From: Tautonia rosea
GTDB taxonomy: Bacteria; Planctomycetota; Planctomycetia; Isosphaerales; Isosphaeraceae
Length of the DNA: 54,395 nucleotides
Reading direction: 5' to 3'
Assembly: GCF_012958305.1 (NCBI RefSeq)
Contig: NZ_JABBYO010000024.1
Location: 1 to 54,395, forward strand
Position numbers and translations under genes: made by a program
Notes under the pieces: model-generated
The model's database searches: none
What the model saw: only the letters and a program-made list of their open reading frames with translations
What the model was told of the DNA's origin: nothing
Shown: one piece after another, positions 7,122 through 13,988 of the stretch
How the letters are laid out: each line of letters begins with the position of its first letter
Numbering within the stretch: position 1 is the stretch's first letter

Positions 7122-8663
7122 ATGGGAAGGGTCTTCCGCAAGGTCGTCAATCGACCGGTTCCGACGAACGCCGTAATCGTCGAGGACAGCAAGGGACAAC
7201 GGCAGGCGAAGTGGACGCCTCGCGGCGCACGGCGACCGATGACGGCAGAGGTCGTGACCCTCGACGACGGACGCGAGGTCGTCCGGCAGGAAACCGGCGT
7301 CTACCTCTGCCGCTATCGCGACGCCGACGGACGGGTCCGAGAGGAATCGACCGGATGCCGGGACAAGGCGGCAGCGGAGCAACGCCTCGCCGACCTGGAA
7401 CGGCAAGTCGACCGGGTCCGCGCCGGTGTCATCTCCCCTGCCGAAGCTGCCGCCGTCGAGCGGTCCGCCGGTGCCATCGGCGACCAGATCGACGCCTACC
7501 TCGCGACCCTCACCGGCTCGAAATCGCACCGGGACAACACCGGGCGCTACCTTCGACGCCTCGCCGCCGATCTACGATGGTTCCGCCTCGCCGACATGAG
7601 GCGCGATGACCTTGAACGCTGGCTTGCCGACCAGAGCCGACCCGGCGAGGACGGACGACCGACGAGGTCCGCCCGATCCCGCGACGCCTTCCGGGTCGCC
7701 GCTGCCGCCTTCGCCTCATGGTGTGTCCGGGTCGGTCGCCTGCCGTCGAACCCTTTCGCCGCCTTGCCGAAGGCGAATCTCGACGCCGACCGACGCCGTC
7801 CTCGACGGGCCTTGACTCCGGACGAATTGCGACGCCTCGTCGATGCCGCTCAGAACGCGCCAGAACGCCCTGAGACAACGCGAGGCGAAGGGGATGACAA
7901 ATCCACCCGCCGACCGGCGCAACGCCTCACAGGGAGCGACAGAGCCGGCCTGTATGCCTTACTCGCCGGGACCGGACTCCGAATCAACGAGGTCCGTCTT
8001 CTGACGGTCGCCGACTGCCGCCTCGACGCCTCGACGCCTCACCTTCGGTTGTCGGCGGCAATCACGAAGAACGGCAAGTCGGACACCCTGCCGTTGCGTG
8101 CCGACCTGGTCCCCTTGCTTCGACCTCGCGTCGAGGGACGCCGACCGACCGACCCGGTCTTCGATGTCCCTGCCGACCTCATCAAACGCTTCCATGCCGA
8201 CTGCCGCCGCGCCAAGATCGACCGATACAACGGCGACGGCGACCAGGTCGACCTGCATAGCCTTCGCCTCACCTTCGGGTCTTACCTCGCTGCCGCCGGT
8301 GTCCCTCTGACGACCGCTCAGAAGCTCATGCGGCATTCCGACCCGAAGCTCACCGCCAACGTCTACACCGATCCGCGATTGCTCGACCTCGCCGGTGCCG
8401 TCGAGGCGATTCCGTCCGTCGCGCCTTCGGTTCCCCCCGTCGACCGGTCCGGTTCCCCTTCGGTTCCCCCTGCCGACGATTCCGGTCTTATCACTGGCGC
8501 AGTGATAAGGGCAGTGAAAACGTCGCCTGCTGCGCCTTCGGTTCCCCCTGCCGCCGGTTCTGGTTCCCCTTCGGTTCCCCTCTCGGTTCCCCTCACTGAC
8601 GACATCTCAGGTCATTCCGTGGCACCTTCCGACACGAAGCGCCGCAAGCCGAAGGCGTCGTAA
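7122..8663 (+). CDS. int: Tyrosine recombinase (integrase)
   Basis: Protein of 513 aa. An N-terminal Arg-rich arm-binding-type region is followed by a SAM-like core-binding domain (about 115-195) and the catalytic domain (about 225-430). Catalytic residues visible: Arg 287 in GTGLRINEVR, His 379 and Arg 382 in DLHSLRLTF, His 405 in LMRHSDPKLT and nucleophile Tyr 415 in NVYTD. After residue 430 comes an 80-residue low-complexity tail of PSVPP and SGSPSVPP repeats, absent from typical integrases. The DNA encoding it carries seven CGGTTCCCC direct repeats and a 23-bp palindrome, so it may be recombination-site DNA that happens to stay open. The ATG 7122 has a GGGAG ribosome site. It ends 50 nt from the tRNA-Gln 3' end and would integrate the element at attB in that tRNA. 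Confidence 0.93.
   Translation: MGRVFRKVVNRPVPTNAVIVEDSKGQRQAKWTPRGARRPMTAEVVTLDDGREVVRQETGVYLCRYRDADGRVREESTGCRDKAAAEQRLADLERQVDRVRAGVISPAEAAAVERSAGAIGDQIDAYLATLTGSKSHRDNTGRYLRRLAADLRWFRLADMRRDDLERWLADQSRPGEDGRPTRSARSRDAFRVAAAAFASWCVRVGRLPSNPFAALPKANLDADRRRPRRALTPDELRRLVDAAQNAPERPETTRGEGDDKSTRRPAQRLTGSDRAGLYALLAGTGLRINEVRLLTVADCRLDASTPHLRLSAAITKNGKSDTLPLRADLVPLLRPRVEGRRPTDPVFDVPADLIKRFHADCRRAKIDRYNGDGDQVDLHSLRLTFGSYLAAAGVPLTTAQKLMRHSDPKLTANVYTDPRLLDLAGAVEAIPSVAPSVPPVDRSGSPSVPPADDSGLITGAVIRAVKTSPAAPSVPPAAGSGSPSVPLSVPLTDDISGHSVAPSDTKRRKPKAS
8428..8592 (+). repeat. CGGTTCCCC direct repeats in the integrase 3' end
   Basis: Copies at 8428, 8450, 8461, 8539, 8561 (first base T), 8572 and 8584, all in the same orientation. 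Spacings of 22, 11, 78, 22, 11 and 12 bp are close to whole helical turns. The same nonamer occurs twice near attL in non-coding DNA (1747 and 1759). Candidate integrase arm-type sites. Confidence 0.5.
8487..8509. promoter_or_regulatory. 23-bp perfect palindrome between the arm-like repeats
   Basis: CTTATCACTG (8487-8496), spacer GCG, CAGTGATAAG (8500-8509). The half-site TATCACTGG is shared with the repeats near 6906-6914. It lies between two groups of CGGTTCCCC repeats, where an excisionase or regulator site would be expected. It encodes LITGAVIR in the integrase. Confidence 0.45.
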
Positions 8664-8682
8664 GTCCTTTGTGCGCATGAAA

Positions 8683-8705
8683 AAACCCGCCATTTCAGCG
8701 GGTTT
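8683..8705. terminator. Bidirectional terminator between int and tRNA-Gln
   Basis: Perfect stem AAACCCGC (8683-8690) and GCGGGTTT (8698-8705) with a 7-nt loop; A-run before and T-run within the arm make it work on both strands. It ends transcription of int (stop 8663) and of the oppositely oriented tRNA-Gln (3' end 8714). It lies just inside the element, so the tRNA now uses an element-borne terminator. Confidence 0.8.
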
Positions 8706-8711
8706 CTTGGA

Positions 8712-8761
8712 AGCTGGGGAACTAGGATTCGAACCTAGACTACTTGATCCAGAGTCAAGCG
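8712..8761. repeat. attR: 50-bp repeat in the tRNA-Gln 3' end
   Basis: Exact copy of 1645-1694. It covers the discriminator base to the anticodon stem of tRNA-Gln, so integration regenerates a complete tRNA gene at this side. Confidence 0.9.
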
Positions 8762-8784
8762 TGCTACCGTTACACCATTCCCCA
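8714..8784 (-). tRNA. tRNA-Gln (anticodon CUG)
   Basis: Minus-strand cloverleaf of 71 nt. Acceptor TGGGGAA pairs with TTCCCCA, discriminator G, and the CCA tail is not encoded. The D arm contains GGTGTAACGGTAGCAC, the anticodon stem-loop is CTTGA-CTCTGGA-TCAAG with anticodon CTG, and the T arm is CTAGGTTCGAATCCTAG. The U1-A72 pair and anticodon identify glutamine. Its 3' 50 bp served as attachment site for the element. Confidence 0.95.
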
Positions 8785-8996
8785 ATAGAGAAATCTGGAA
8801 ATGCGAAAAAAGTGAAGAAAAAAGAACGAAAATGATTGGGTCGTGGGTTGCGCAGGGTGTGAGAGATATTAAATCAGCAAGATGCCGATGTTTCAAGTCC
8901 GATTGATGAGGCGAGTGTTCAAATCGTGCGAAACCAGAGTGACAGGAGGAACAAGTGAATCGAATCGACGAGGGTTGGGATCGCGTTGAGTAAGGT

Positions 8997-10712
8997 TTAT
9001 TGAGTGTTTGACAACGCGTGAAGCCAGATTGAGACGGCCTGTGCTCCGGGGTCAGGATGACCGAGGACACGGGAGCCGAGGTAGCTCGATCGGCCTTGGC
9101 GAGGCATCATCTGGGTCGTGGATTGCACACCGAGATCGGCGGAGGATACGGCGGCACGAAGGGCCTGGATTGGGGTGGCTCCTGCGTTTAGTGTCTGATC
9201 GAGGCTCTTTGACGCGGGAATCAGCGCATCGAGCATCGTCCGATCTCCAGCTTGGGCACCCCCGATCTCGGCAATCGCGTCGATCGCGGAACGAAGGGCG
9301 AACGCCCAGGTTTGGGCGTCGGTTCCGGTCGTAGAACGAAAGCAGGTTGAGGCTCGGTAAAGCCCCGCGGCATAAAGAGGACCAGTTGTTCCACCGACGG
9401 ATTTCTGAATCGTCGCGGCCAAGGCTCGAAGTGTCGCGGCTGGGTCGTCAGTGGGGAGCGAAGGAAGGAGTTCCCGAATGGCCCGGGCACCCCGAGCCAG
9501 ACTGATTCCCAGGTCACCATCGCCTGACACCCGATCCGAATCAGTTAGCAAAGGTTCCGCGTCAAGCAAGGCATCGACGATCCGATGAAGAGCATGACCC
9601 AATCCGCGCTCTTGTTTCGTGAGTGAAGACGCTTCGGAAGGTAGGATTTCAGCCAGCCTGCCTGATGATTCAGCAATCGAACTTGGAGCCGAACGGGATC
9701 GATCAGAAGCATTGGGCCAGGCATGCGCTCGGGTCGGAGCATCAAGCCGTTTTTGTCGAAGCCGATCAAGACGCATCACCGAGAGTGAGACACCGACCAT
9801 TTCAAGGGAAGTTAGAAACGTTCCCACGTAAACACGCTCAACTATGAATTCTTTTGCCTTGAGTTCCGACAGTGCTCGGCGGGCAACGAGGATCAATTCC
9901 ATCGGAGGGGTCGCTCCGAGGTTGTTGACAAGCAAGGCAACCGACGCGCCAGTGGGGAGTTTCAAATCGCCGAGAATCTGGTCGAGCAAGCAATCAACAA
10001 GTTCATCGACGGGTTTGAGGGATTCACGACGAATCCCGGGTTCGCCGTGGATCCCGAGACCGATCTCGATCTCCTGTGGTCCGAGATCGAAGCCAGGTTT
10101 GCCTGAAACGGGAATAATCCCCGGAGAAAGGGCGACTCCCATGGTTCGAACCGATTCGGCAGCGTTTCGGGCTTCGGCTGCGACCTCGGCCAAGGACGCT
10201 CCTGCCTCGCTGGCGGCTCCGGCAACCTTGTGAACCAAAACCGTCCCGGCAAGTCCCCGTCGTCCTGCATGGTTCGTCGAAGACGACAAGGCGACGTCAT
10301 CAGCCACAATCACCATCTCAACCGGAATCCCTTCGGACCTGGCCAGCTCAGCGGCGAATCCGAAATTTAGACGATCGCCGGTGTAATTCTTGACAATTAA
10401 GAGAACGCCGGCTGGACCGGCGACCGCCCGGATCGCTGCGATCACTTCATCCGTAGACGGTGACGTGAACACATCTCCCAGAACCGCTGCCGACAGCATT
10501 CCCCGTCCCACATAGCCCGCATGGGCAGGTTCATGACCGCTGCCTCCTCCAGAAATCAATGCAACCGTGTGTCGGGGCTGGTTTGCGTCGGCAAGGTCCG
10601 CGGTGAGGAGCACATTGTGTCCCTCCAGTCGGGTCAGCTCCGGATCAAGAAGCACCAGGCCTTCGAGCATCTCTGACACCACATTGTGCGGATTGTTTAT
10701 CAATTTTTTCAT
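8997..10712 (-). CDS. Dihydroxyacetone kinase family protein (DhaK-DhaL fusion)
   Basis: ATP-dependent ketose kinase of 571 aa in one chain. The N-terminal DhaK domain (1-330) has the substrate loop GGGSGHEPAHAGYVGRGML and VKNYTGDRLNFG. The C-terminal DhaL domain (about 370-571) has the Mg-ATP motif SGDGDLGISLARGA and GGTTGPLYAAGLY. Such fused enzymes phosphorylate dihydroxyacetone and, in some relatives, tetruloses, in the cytoplasm; substrate cannot be read from sequence. I start at ATG 10712 (MKKLINNP, the usual family start) rather than a TTG four codons earlier. It lies 61 nt downstream of the amidohydrolase gene in the same direction, probably one operon for breakdown of a small sugar or polyol. 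Confidence 0.88.
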   Translation of the reverse strand: MKKLINNPHNVVSEMLEGLVLLDPELTRLEGHNVLLTADLADANQPRHTVALISGGGSGHEPAHAGYVGRGMLSAAVLGDVFTSPSTDEVIAAIRAVAGPAGVLLIVKNYTGDRLNFGFAAELARSEGIPVEMVIVADDVALSSSTNHAGRRGLAGTVLVHKVAGAASEAGASLAEVAAEARNAAESVRTMGVALSPGIIPVSGKPGFDLGPQEIEIGLGIHGEPGIRRESLKPVDELVDCLLDQILGDLKLPTGASVALLVNNLGATPPMELILVARRALSELKAKEFIVERVYVGTFLTSLEMVGVSLSVMRLDRLRQKRLDAPTRAHAWPNASDRSRSAPSSIAESSGRLAEILPSEASSLTKQERGLGHALHRIVDALLDAEPLLTDSDRVSGDGDLGISLARGARAIRELLPSLPTDDPAATLRALAATIQKSVGGTTGPLYAAGLYRASTCFRSTTGTDAQTWAFALRSAIDAIAEIGGAQAGDRTMLDALIPASKSLDQTLNAGATPIQALRAAVSSADLGVQSTTQMMPRQGRSSYLGSRVLGHPDPGAQAVSIWLHALSNTQ

Positions 10713-10773
10713 GAGAGTCTTCAAAAGAAAATCCAGTTCATCGCCTTTACTACTGAGCCCACATCGAAAGGGA

Positions 10774-11853
10774 TCAGGCTGACTCGGCGAAGAGAAGCGA
10801 CTCGGCAGTTCCAGTTAACAGCCATCGTCGATCGTCGTCGTCGAGGAAGTCGAGCTGAGTTTGGATGAGATCAATGCTCGCTTGATACGAATGATCAACC
10901 ACTTGGAATGGGCAATCACTCTCCCACATGCAGCGATGCGACCCATACGCATCAACAACACGGCGAATCATGGGTGCAAGGTCAGTATATGGCGGACCCA
11001 TTGGGCTCAGCGCGTAAAAGGCTCCAATCTTGACGTAGGCATTCGGATTTCTGGCAAGATCGCACAGTGCTCGAAGATCGGGCTCTCGGAACTGACCATC
11101 GACTCCGATCCGAGCAAGATGATCGACGATGAACGGAGTCTCCGGGTACGTTCGGCATACCCGATCGACTTCCGGCAACGCATTGGGATCGATCAGAAAG
11201 CTAATTGCCTGTTTGCTCTTAGACGCATGGGAAAACATCGCATCATATCCGGGGTGATCGAGCCAGCGATCCATCGGAAGCTTGAGGAACTGCGGTTGAA
11301 CACGAAACGCTCGAACCCCCTTTGTCGCCAGGTCAGCCATTTCAGCACCAGGATCACGCCCTTCAGGATCGATGATCGCTGTCCCGATAAAGCGATCAGG
11401 ATAGGCCGCGATCATGTCAACCATGTACGAATTATCGAATCCGTAATAACTCATCTGGATCAGATTCACCCGTCCCACACCTGACGGTCGACAGGTTGAA
11501 AGCAGTTCCTCAGCCGTGAACGACGGGGGCAGCATCTCGCTTTGAGTGAATCCGGGAGCAAGGGGATATCGAACAAGATCAGGAGTCCAAATGTGAGAAT
11601 GAGCATCGATGTAGGGTTCGGTCTCAAGTGATAGCGGACCCACCTGGCCTCGTGGTTTTCGTTGAGCATCCGATCGGGCGTTGGCCTGCTTCTGGAAAGC
11701 ACTCTCTGCGCGATCTGATGCACCAGAAATCGCCAGGCCCGTAAGTCCCATCATCGCCCCTCTGAGTAGGAAACGTCGTGAGATTGAGGAGTCAGGGTGC
11801 GTTTCGGGGTTGCTCGATGTGTGCTGAAGCAGGTCGTCAGATTGGCGTCTCAT
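10774..11853 (-). CDS. Tat-exported amidohydrolase (amidohydrolase 2 family)
   Basis: Protein of 359 aa. Residues 23-48 form a twin-arginine signal (SRRFLLRGAMMGLTGLAISG), so it is exported folded. The mature part is a TIM-barrel hydrolase: metal motif DAHSHIW near residue 84, VDHLAR in the middle and WESDCPFQV near the end (catalytic Asp). Relatives include sugar-lactone hydrolases and decarboxylases; substrate unknown. Start ATG 11853 has GAGGTGA eight nt upstream. It is the first gene of a likely operon with the DhaK-DhaL gene and is divergent from the DUF59 fusion gene across a 250-nt gap. A periplasmic hydrolase feeding a cytoplasmic kinase would need a transporter, which is not in the operon. 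Confidence 0.8.
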   Translation of the reverse strand: MRRQSDDLLQHTSSNPETHPDSSISRRFLLRGAMMGLTGLAISGASDRAESAFQKQANARSDAQRKPRGQVGPLSLETEPYIDAHSHIWTPDLVRYPLAPGFTQSEMLPPSFTAEELLSTCRPSGVGRVNLIQMSYYGFDNSYMVDMIAAYPDRFIGTAIIDPEGRDPGAEMADLATKGVRAFRVQPQFLKLPMDRWLDHPGYDAMFSHASKSKQAISFLIDPNALPEVDRVCRTYPETPFIVDHLARIGVDGQFREPDLRALCDLARNPNAYVKIGAFYALSPMGPPYTDLAPMIRRVVDAYGSHRCMWESDCPFQVVDHSYQASIDLIQTQLDFLDDDDRRWLLTGTAESLLFAESA

Positions 11854-12103
11854 CGCGTTTTCACCTCAGGTATCGGGTCGTCGAACGCAACTCGCTTGGT
11901 CGGATCGGAGGGCTATCGCAGCACCCCGACTCCCCGATGTCAAGGAGCAGCGACCATTTCCATCGAGCGATCAACCGCTTCATGACGTATCATCGGTCGA
12001 ACGTGTCGAGTTGTTCGTCAATCCGAAAGGGTGGTCTTCTCCCTTTTCAATCACAAGACGGTCACTGTCCCATCCGAACACTCTCCAAGAATTGAGAAGC
12101 GAC

Positions 12104-13891
12104 ATGCGTCGAAGTCTTTCGATCGAACGAACAGATTCCGTCGAGGCGAAGGTCCGACTGCTTCACGAGGCCTATCAGAAGGGGCGGCTCGATTTGGTCT
12201 TGTCCCTGGCTGATTCCATTCGGGAAGGCATTCGATTTGATCGTCAGATCACGCTCGATCCATTCGAGCCTCATCTCGAGGCTGAAAACTTTGTGCCGGT
12301 TGCCGATCTCCCGAAACCCTGGGCCATTTGGGCAAGAGGATGGAGGTTGGTCCAGGCGCTCTCGATCTTCGAGACCATCGGACAGGCTCGCTCCGGTGAA
12401 CCGGTTGAAATTCGCCTCCGGCTCCGAATCGATCAGGTGACCGATCCAAACCGAGAACTTCGTATTGCCCGAGTTGACCTCGAGCAGGGCACCCTCCATG
12501 AGCTCCCCTCGCAGGTGTCCAGCGTGACTCGCTCGGATCAAGAGTGGCGCTGCCGTCTAACATTTCTTGCGAAGGTTCCCCAGCACGACCAGGCGACATA
12601 CCTCGTCTTTACAGACAATCCCAACGCCGAACGCCCCGAGTACATCACCGACCTAAACGTTGTAGGTGAAGGCTACGACCTGGAAATCAGCAACCACTTT
12701 TATGTTGCTCGACTGTCCGGACAGGTCGGGCAGCTGGAACGCCTCACCTCACGTCGAGAACACGGGCTAGAGCTCTATGCCGGCGGAAAAGGGCATGGTG
12801 AACCTCCAGGAATCGATTGGGCCCACGATTATGTTGATCATGAGTCCTTCCAGAAGCTCCGAGTGCGAAACTGGGCGGAATGTCCCGATTTCGAGGTTGA
12901 ACGGGGTCCAATATTCGTTCGGCTTCGTCGGTGGGGATTTCCTCACAGTCCCGTGCATCCGCTGTTCACCCCAAGCCGGATACACATCGATCAGACCTAC
13001 ACATTCCATGCAGGATTACCCTATTTCTTCAAAGAAGGAACCATGGAGGCGATCAAGGATGTGCGGATCGAAGCCATGCGGGATGATGAGTGGGTTTTCT
13101 CCGGCTATTCATACACGAACCTGATCTGGTTCGATGGCTCGGGAAAGCTTCACGACGGCCCAGTCCCCCCCGAGGCCGCCAACAACCTCTGGGGGGTCGG
13201 GTTCTATCACAATCAAAGCCAGGATGCCTTTCTTGCCTTCTGGCTGGACCATCGGGTTGACGGGCACGATCGGATCGACCATTCCGGCTCACCCACCCTC
13301 TCCTATCCCGGGCACGGACAACTCTGGAGCCGATATCCGGCACAGCAGACCGTCCTGAACGCCGGAACGGTCTTCCACCAACGAAATGCCTATCACCTCT
13401 TCCCCTTCTCCGGAGAGGGCGACGCCGAAGCTCTGGAAGCGATGCGGCACCGGCTTCTGAATCCGATCGAGCCGATCGCCGATGAACTTCCCCGGTGTGC
13501 TCACCCCCTTGCAAGCGGTTCCCTCGCTCGCCAGGGAGAAACCGAGGAATACGGACTTCAGAAACAGAACATCTGGCACGCGCTCCACCAGGTCAAGGAC
13601 GAGCAACTCTATACCGCCGAGGCTAGTATCGTCGACCTTGGTTACATTTACGATGTCCGGGTGCGGGCCGGAGTCGCTCTCGTGACCGTGACCATGCCCC
13701 ATCGAGGGCGACCGGTCCACGACTTCCTTGTCTCACAAGGAGGTGGCCGTGTGAGTGAAGGAATTCGTGAACACGTCCTCAGAGTTGAGGGGATTGAGAA
13801 TGTGGTCGTTGACCTGACCTGGAACCCTCCCTGGACCGTCGCTCGATTGTCCAACCAGGGACGAGCGGTCATGGGCCTGGACCCATCGTGA
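12104..13891 (+). CDS. Unknown beta-rich protein fused to a C-terminal DUF59 domain
   Basis: Protein of 595 aa. Residues 1-510 are not recognised: a helical start (residues 1-45), then long beta-rich sequence with many Trp, His and Tyr (for example YAGGKGHGEPPGIDWAHDY, FWLDHRVDGHDRIDHSG) that resembles carbohydrate-active beta-sandwich proteins. The last 80 residues are a DUF59/MIP18 domain (RAGVALVTVTMPHRGRPVHD, then GIENVVVDLTWNPPWTVARL), the fold of SufT and PaaD that helps assemble iron-sulfur or other metal centres. The usual Cys in the TMTxPxCP-like loop is replaced (VTMPHRGRPV). There is no signal peptide, so cytoplasmic. Start ATG 12104 has GAGAAG upstream. Divergent from the amidohydrolase/DhaK operon; ends at a shared terminator. 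DUF59 call is good, N-terminal role unknown. Confidence 0.75.
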   Translation: MRRSLSIERTDSVEAKVRLLHEAYQKGRLDLVLSLADSIREGIRFDRQITLDPFEPHLEAENFVPVADLPKPWAIWARGWRLVQALSIFETIGQARSGEPVEIRLRLRIDQVTDPNRELRIARVDLEQGTLHELPSQVSSVTRSDQEWRCRLTFLAKVPQHDQATYLVFTDNPNAERPEYITDLNVVGEGYDLEISNHFYVARLSGQVGQLERLTSRREHGLELYAGGKGHGEPPGIDWAHDYVDHESFQKLRVRNWAECPDFEVERGPIFVRLRRWGFPHSPVHPLFTPSRIHIDQTYTFHAGLPYFFKEGTMEAIKDVRIEAMRDDEWVFSGYSYTNLIWFDGSGKLHDGPVPPEAANNLWGVGFYHNQSQDAFLAFWLDHRVDGHDRIDHSGSPTLSYPGHGQLWSRYPAQQTVLNAGTVFHQRNAYHLFPFSGEGDAEALEAMRHRLLNPIEPIADELPRCAHPLASGSLARQGETEEYGLQKQNIWHALHQVKDEQLYTAEASIVDLGYIYDVRVRAGVALVTVTMPHRGRPVHDFLVSQGGGRVSEGIREHVLRVEGIENVVVDLTWNPPWTVARLSNQGRAVMGLDPS

Positions 13892-13909
13892 TCAGCCACT
13901 GATGCCTGG

Positions 13910-13947
13910 GGTCCTGGGGAGGAGGGATGTTCTCCCTCCCCAGGACC
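13910..13947. terminator. Bidirectional hairpin between convergent genes
   Basis: Perfect 13-bp stem GGTCCTGGGGAGG (13910-13922) and CCTCCCCAGGACC (13935-13947), followed by TCTGTCTTTCC. It lies between the DUF59 fusion gene (ends 13891) and the AbgT gene (ends 13989 on the other strand), so it can end both transcripts. Confidence 0.75.
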
Positions 13948-13988
13948 TCTGTCTTTCCTGAGTATCGTCGCGGTTCCTGTCCCCCCCA

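Larger units (their letters stand above)
1645..8761 (+). mobile_element. tRNA-Gln integrated element (minimal replicon or phage satellite)
   Basis: A 7.1-kb integrated element defined by a perfect 50-bp direct repeat (1645-1694 and 8712-8761), the right copy being the 3' part of an intact tRNA-Gln. A tyrosine integrase gene lies next to the tRNA, the usual layout for tRNA-targeted elements. Cargo in order: HNH nuclease, zinc-ribbon protein, excisionase-like protein, winged-helix-like protein, DUF669 protein, AEP-type primase, DnaB/RecA-like helicase, winged-helix protein, integrase. All are on the plus strand. No structural, packaging or conjugation gene is recognisable. The element's genes are unusually rich in CTCGAC/GTCGAC-type codons compared with flanking genes, consistent with a foreign origin. 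Whether it is a phage satellite, an integrative plasmid or a reduced prophage cannot be decided from sequence alone. Confidence 0.85.
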
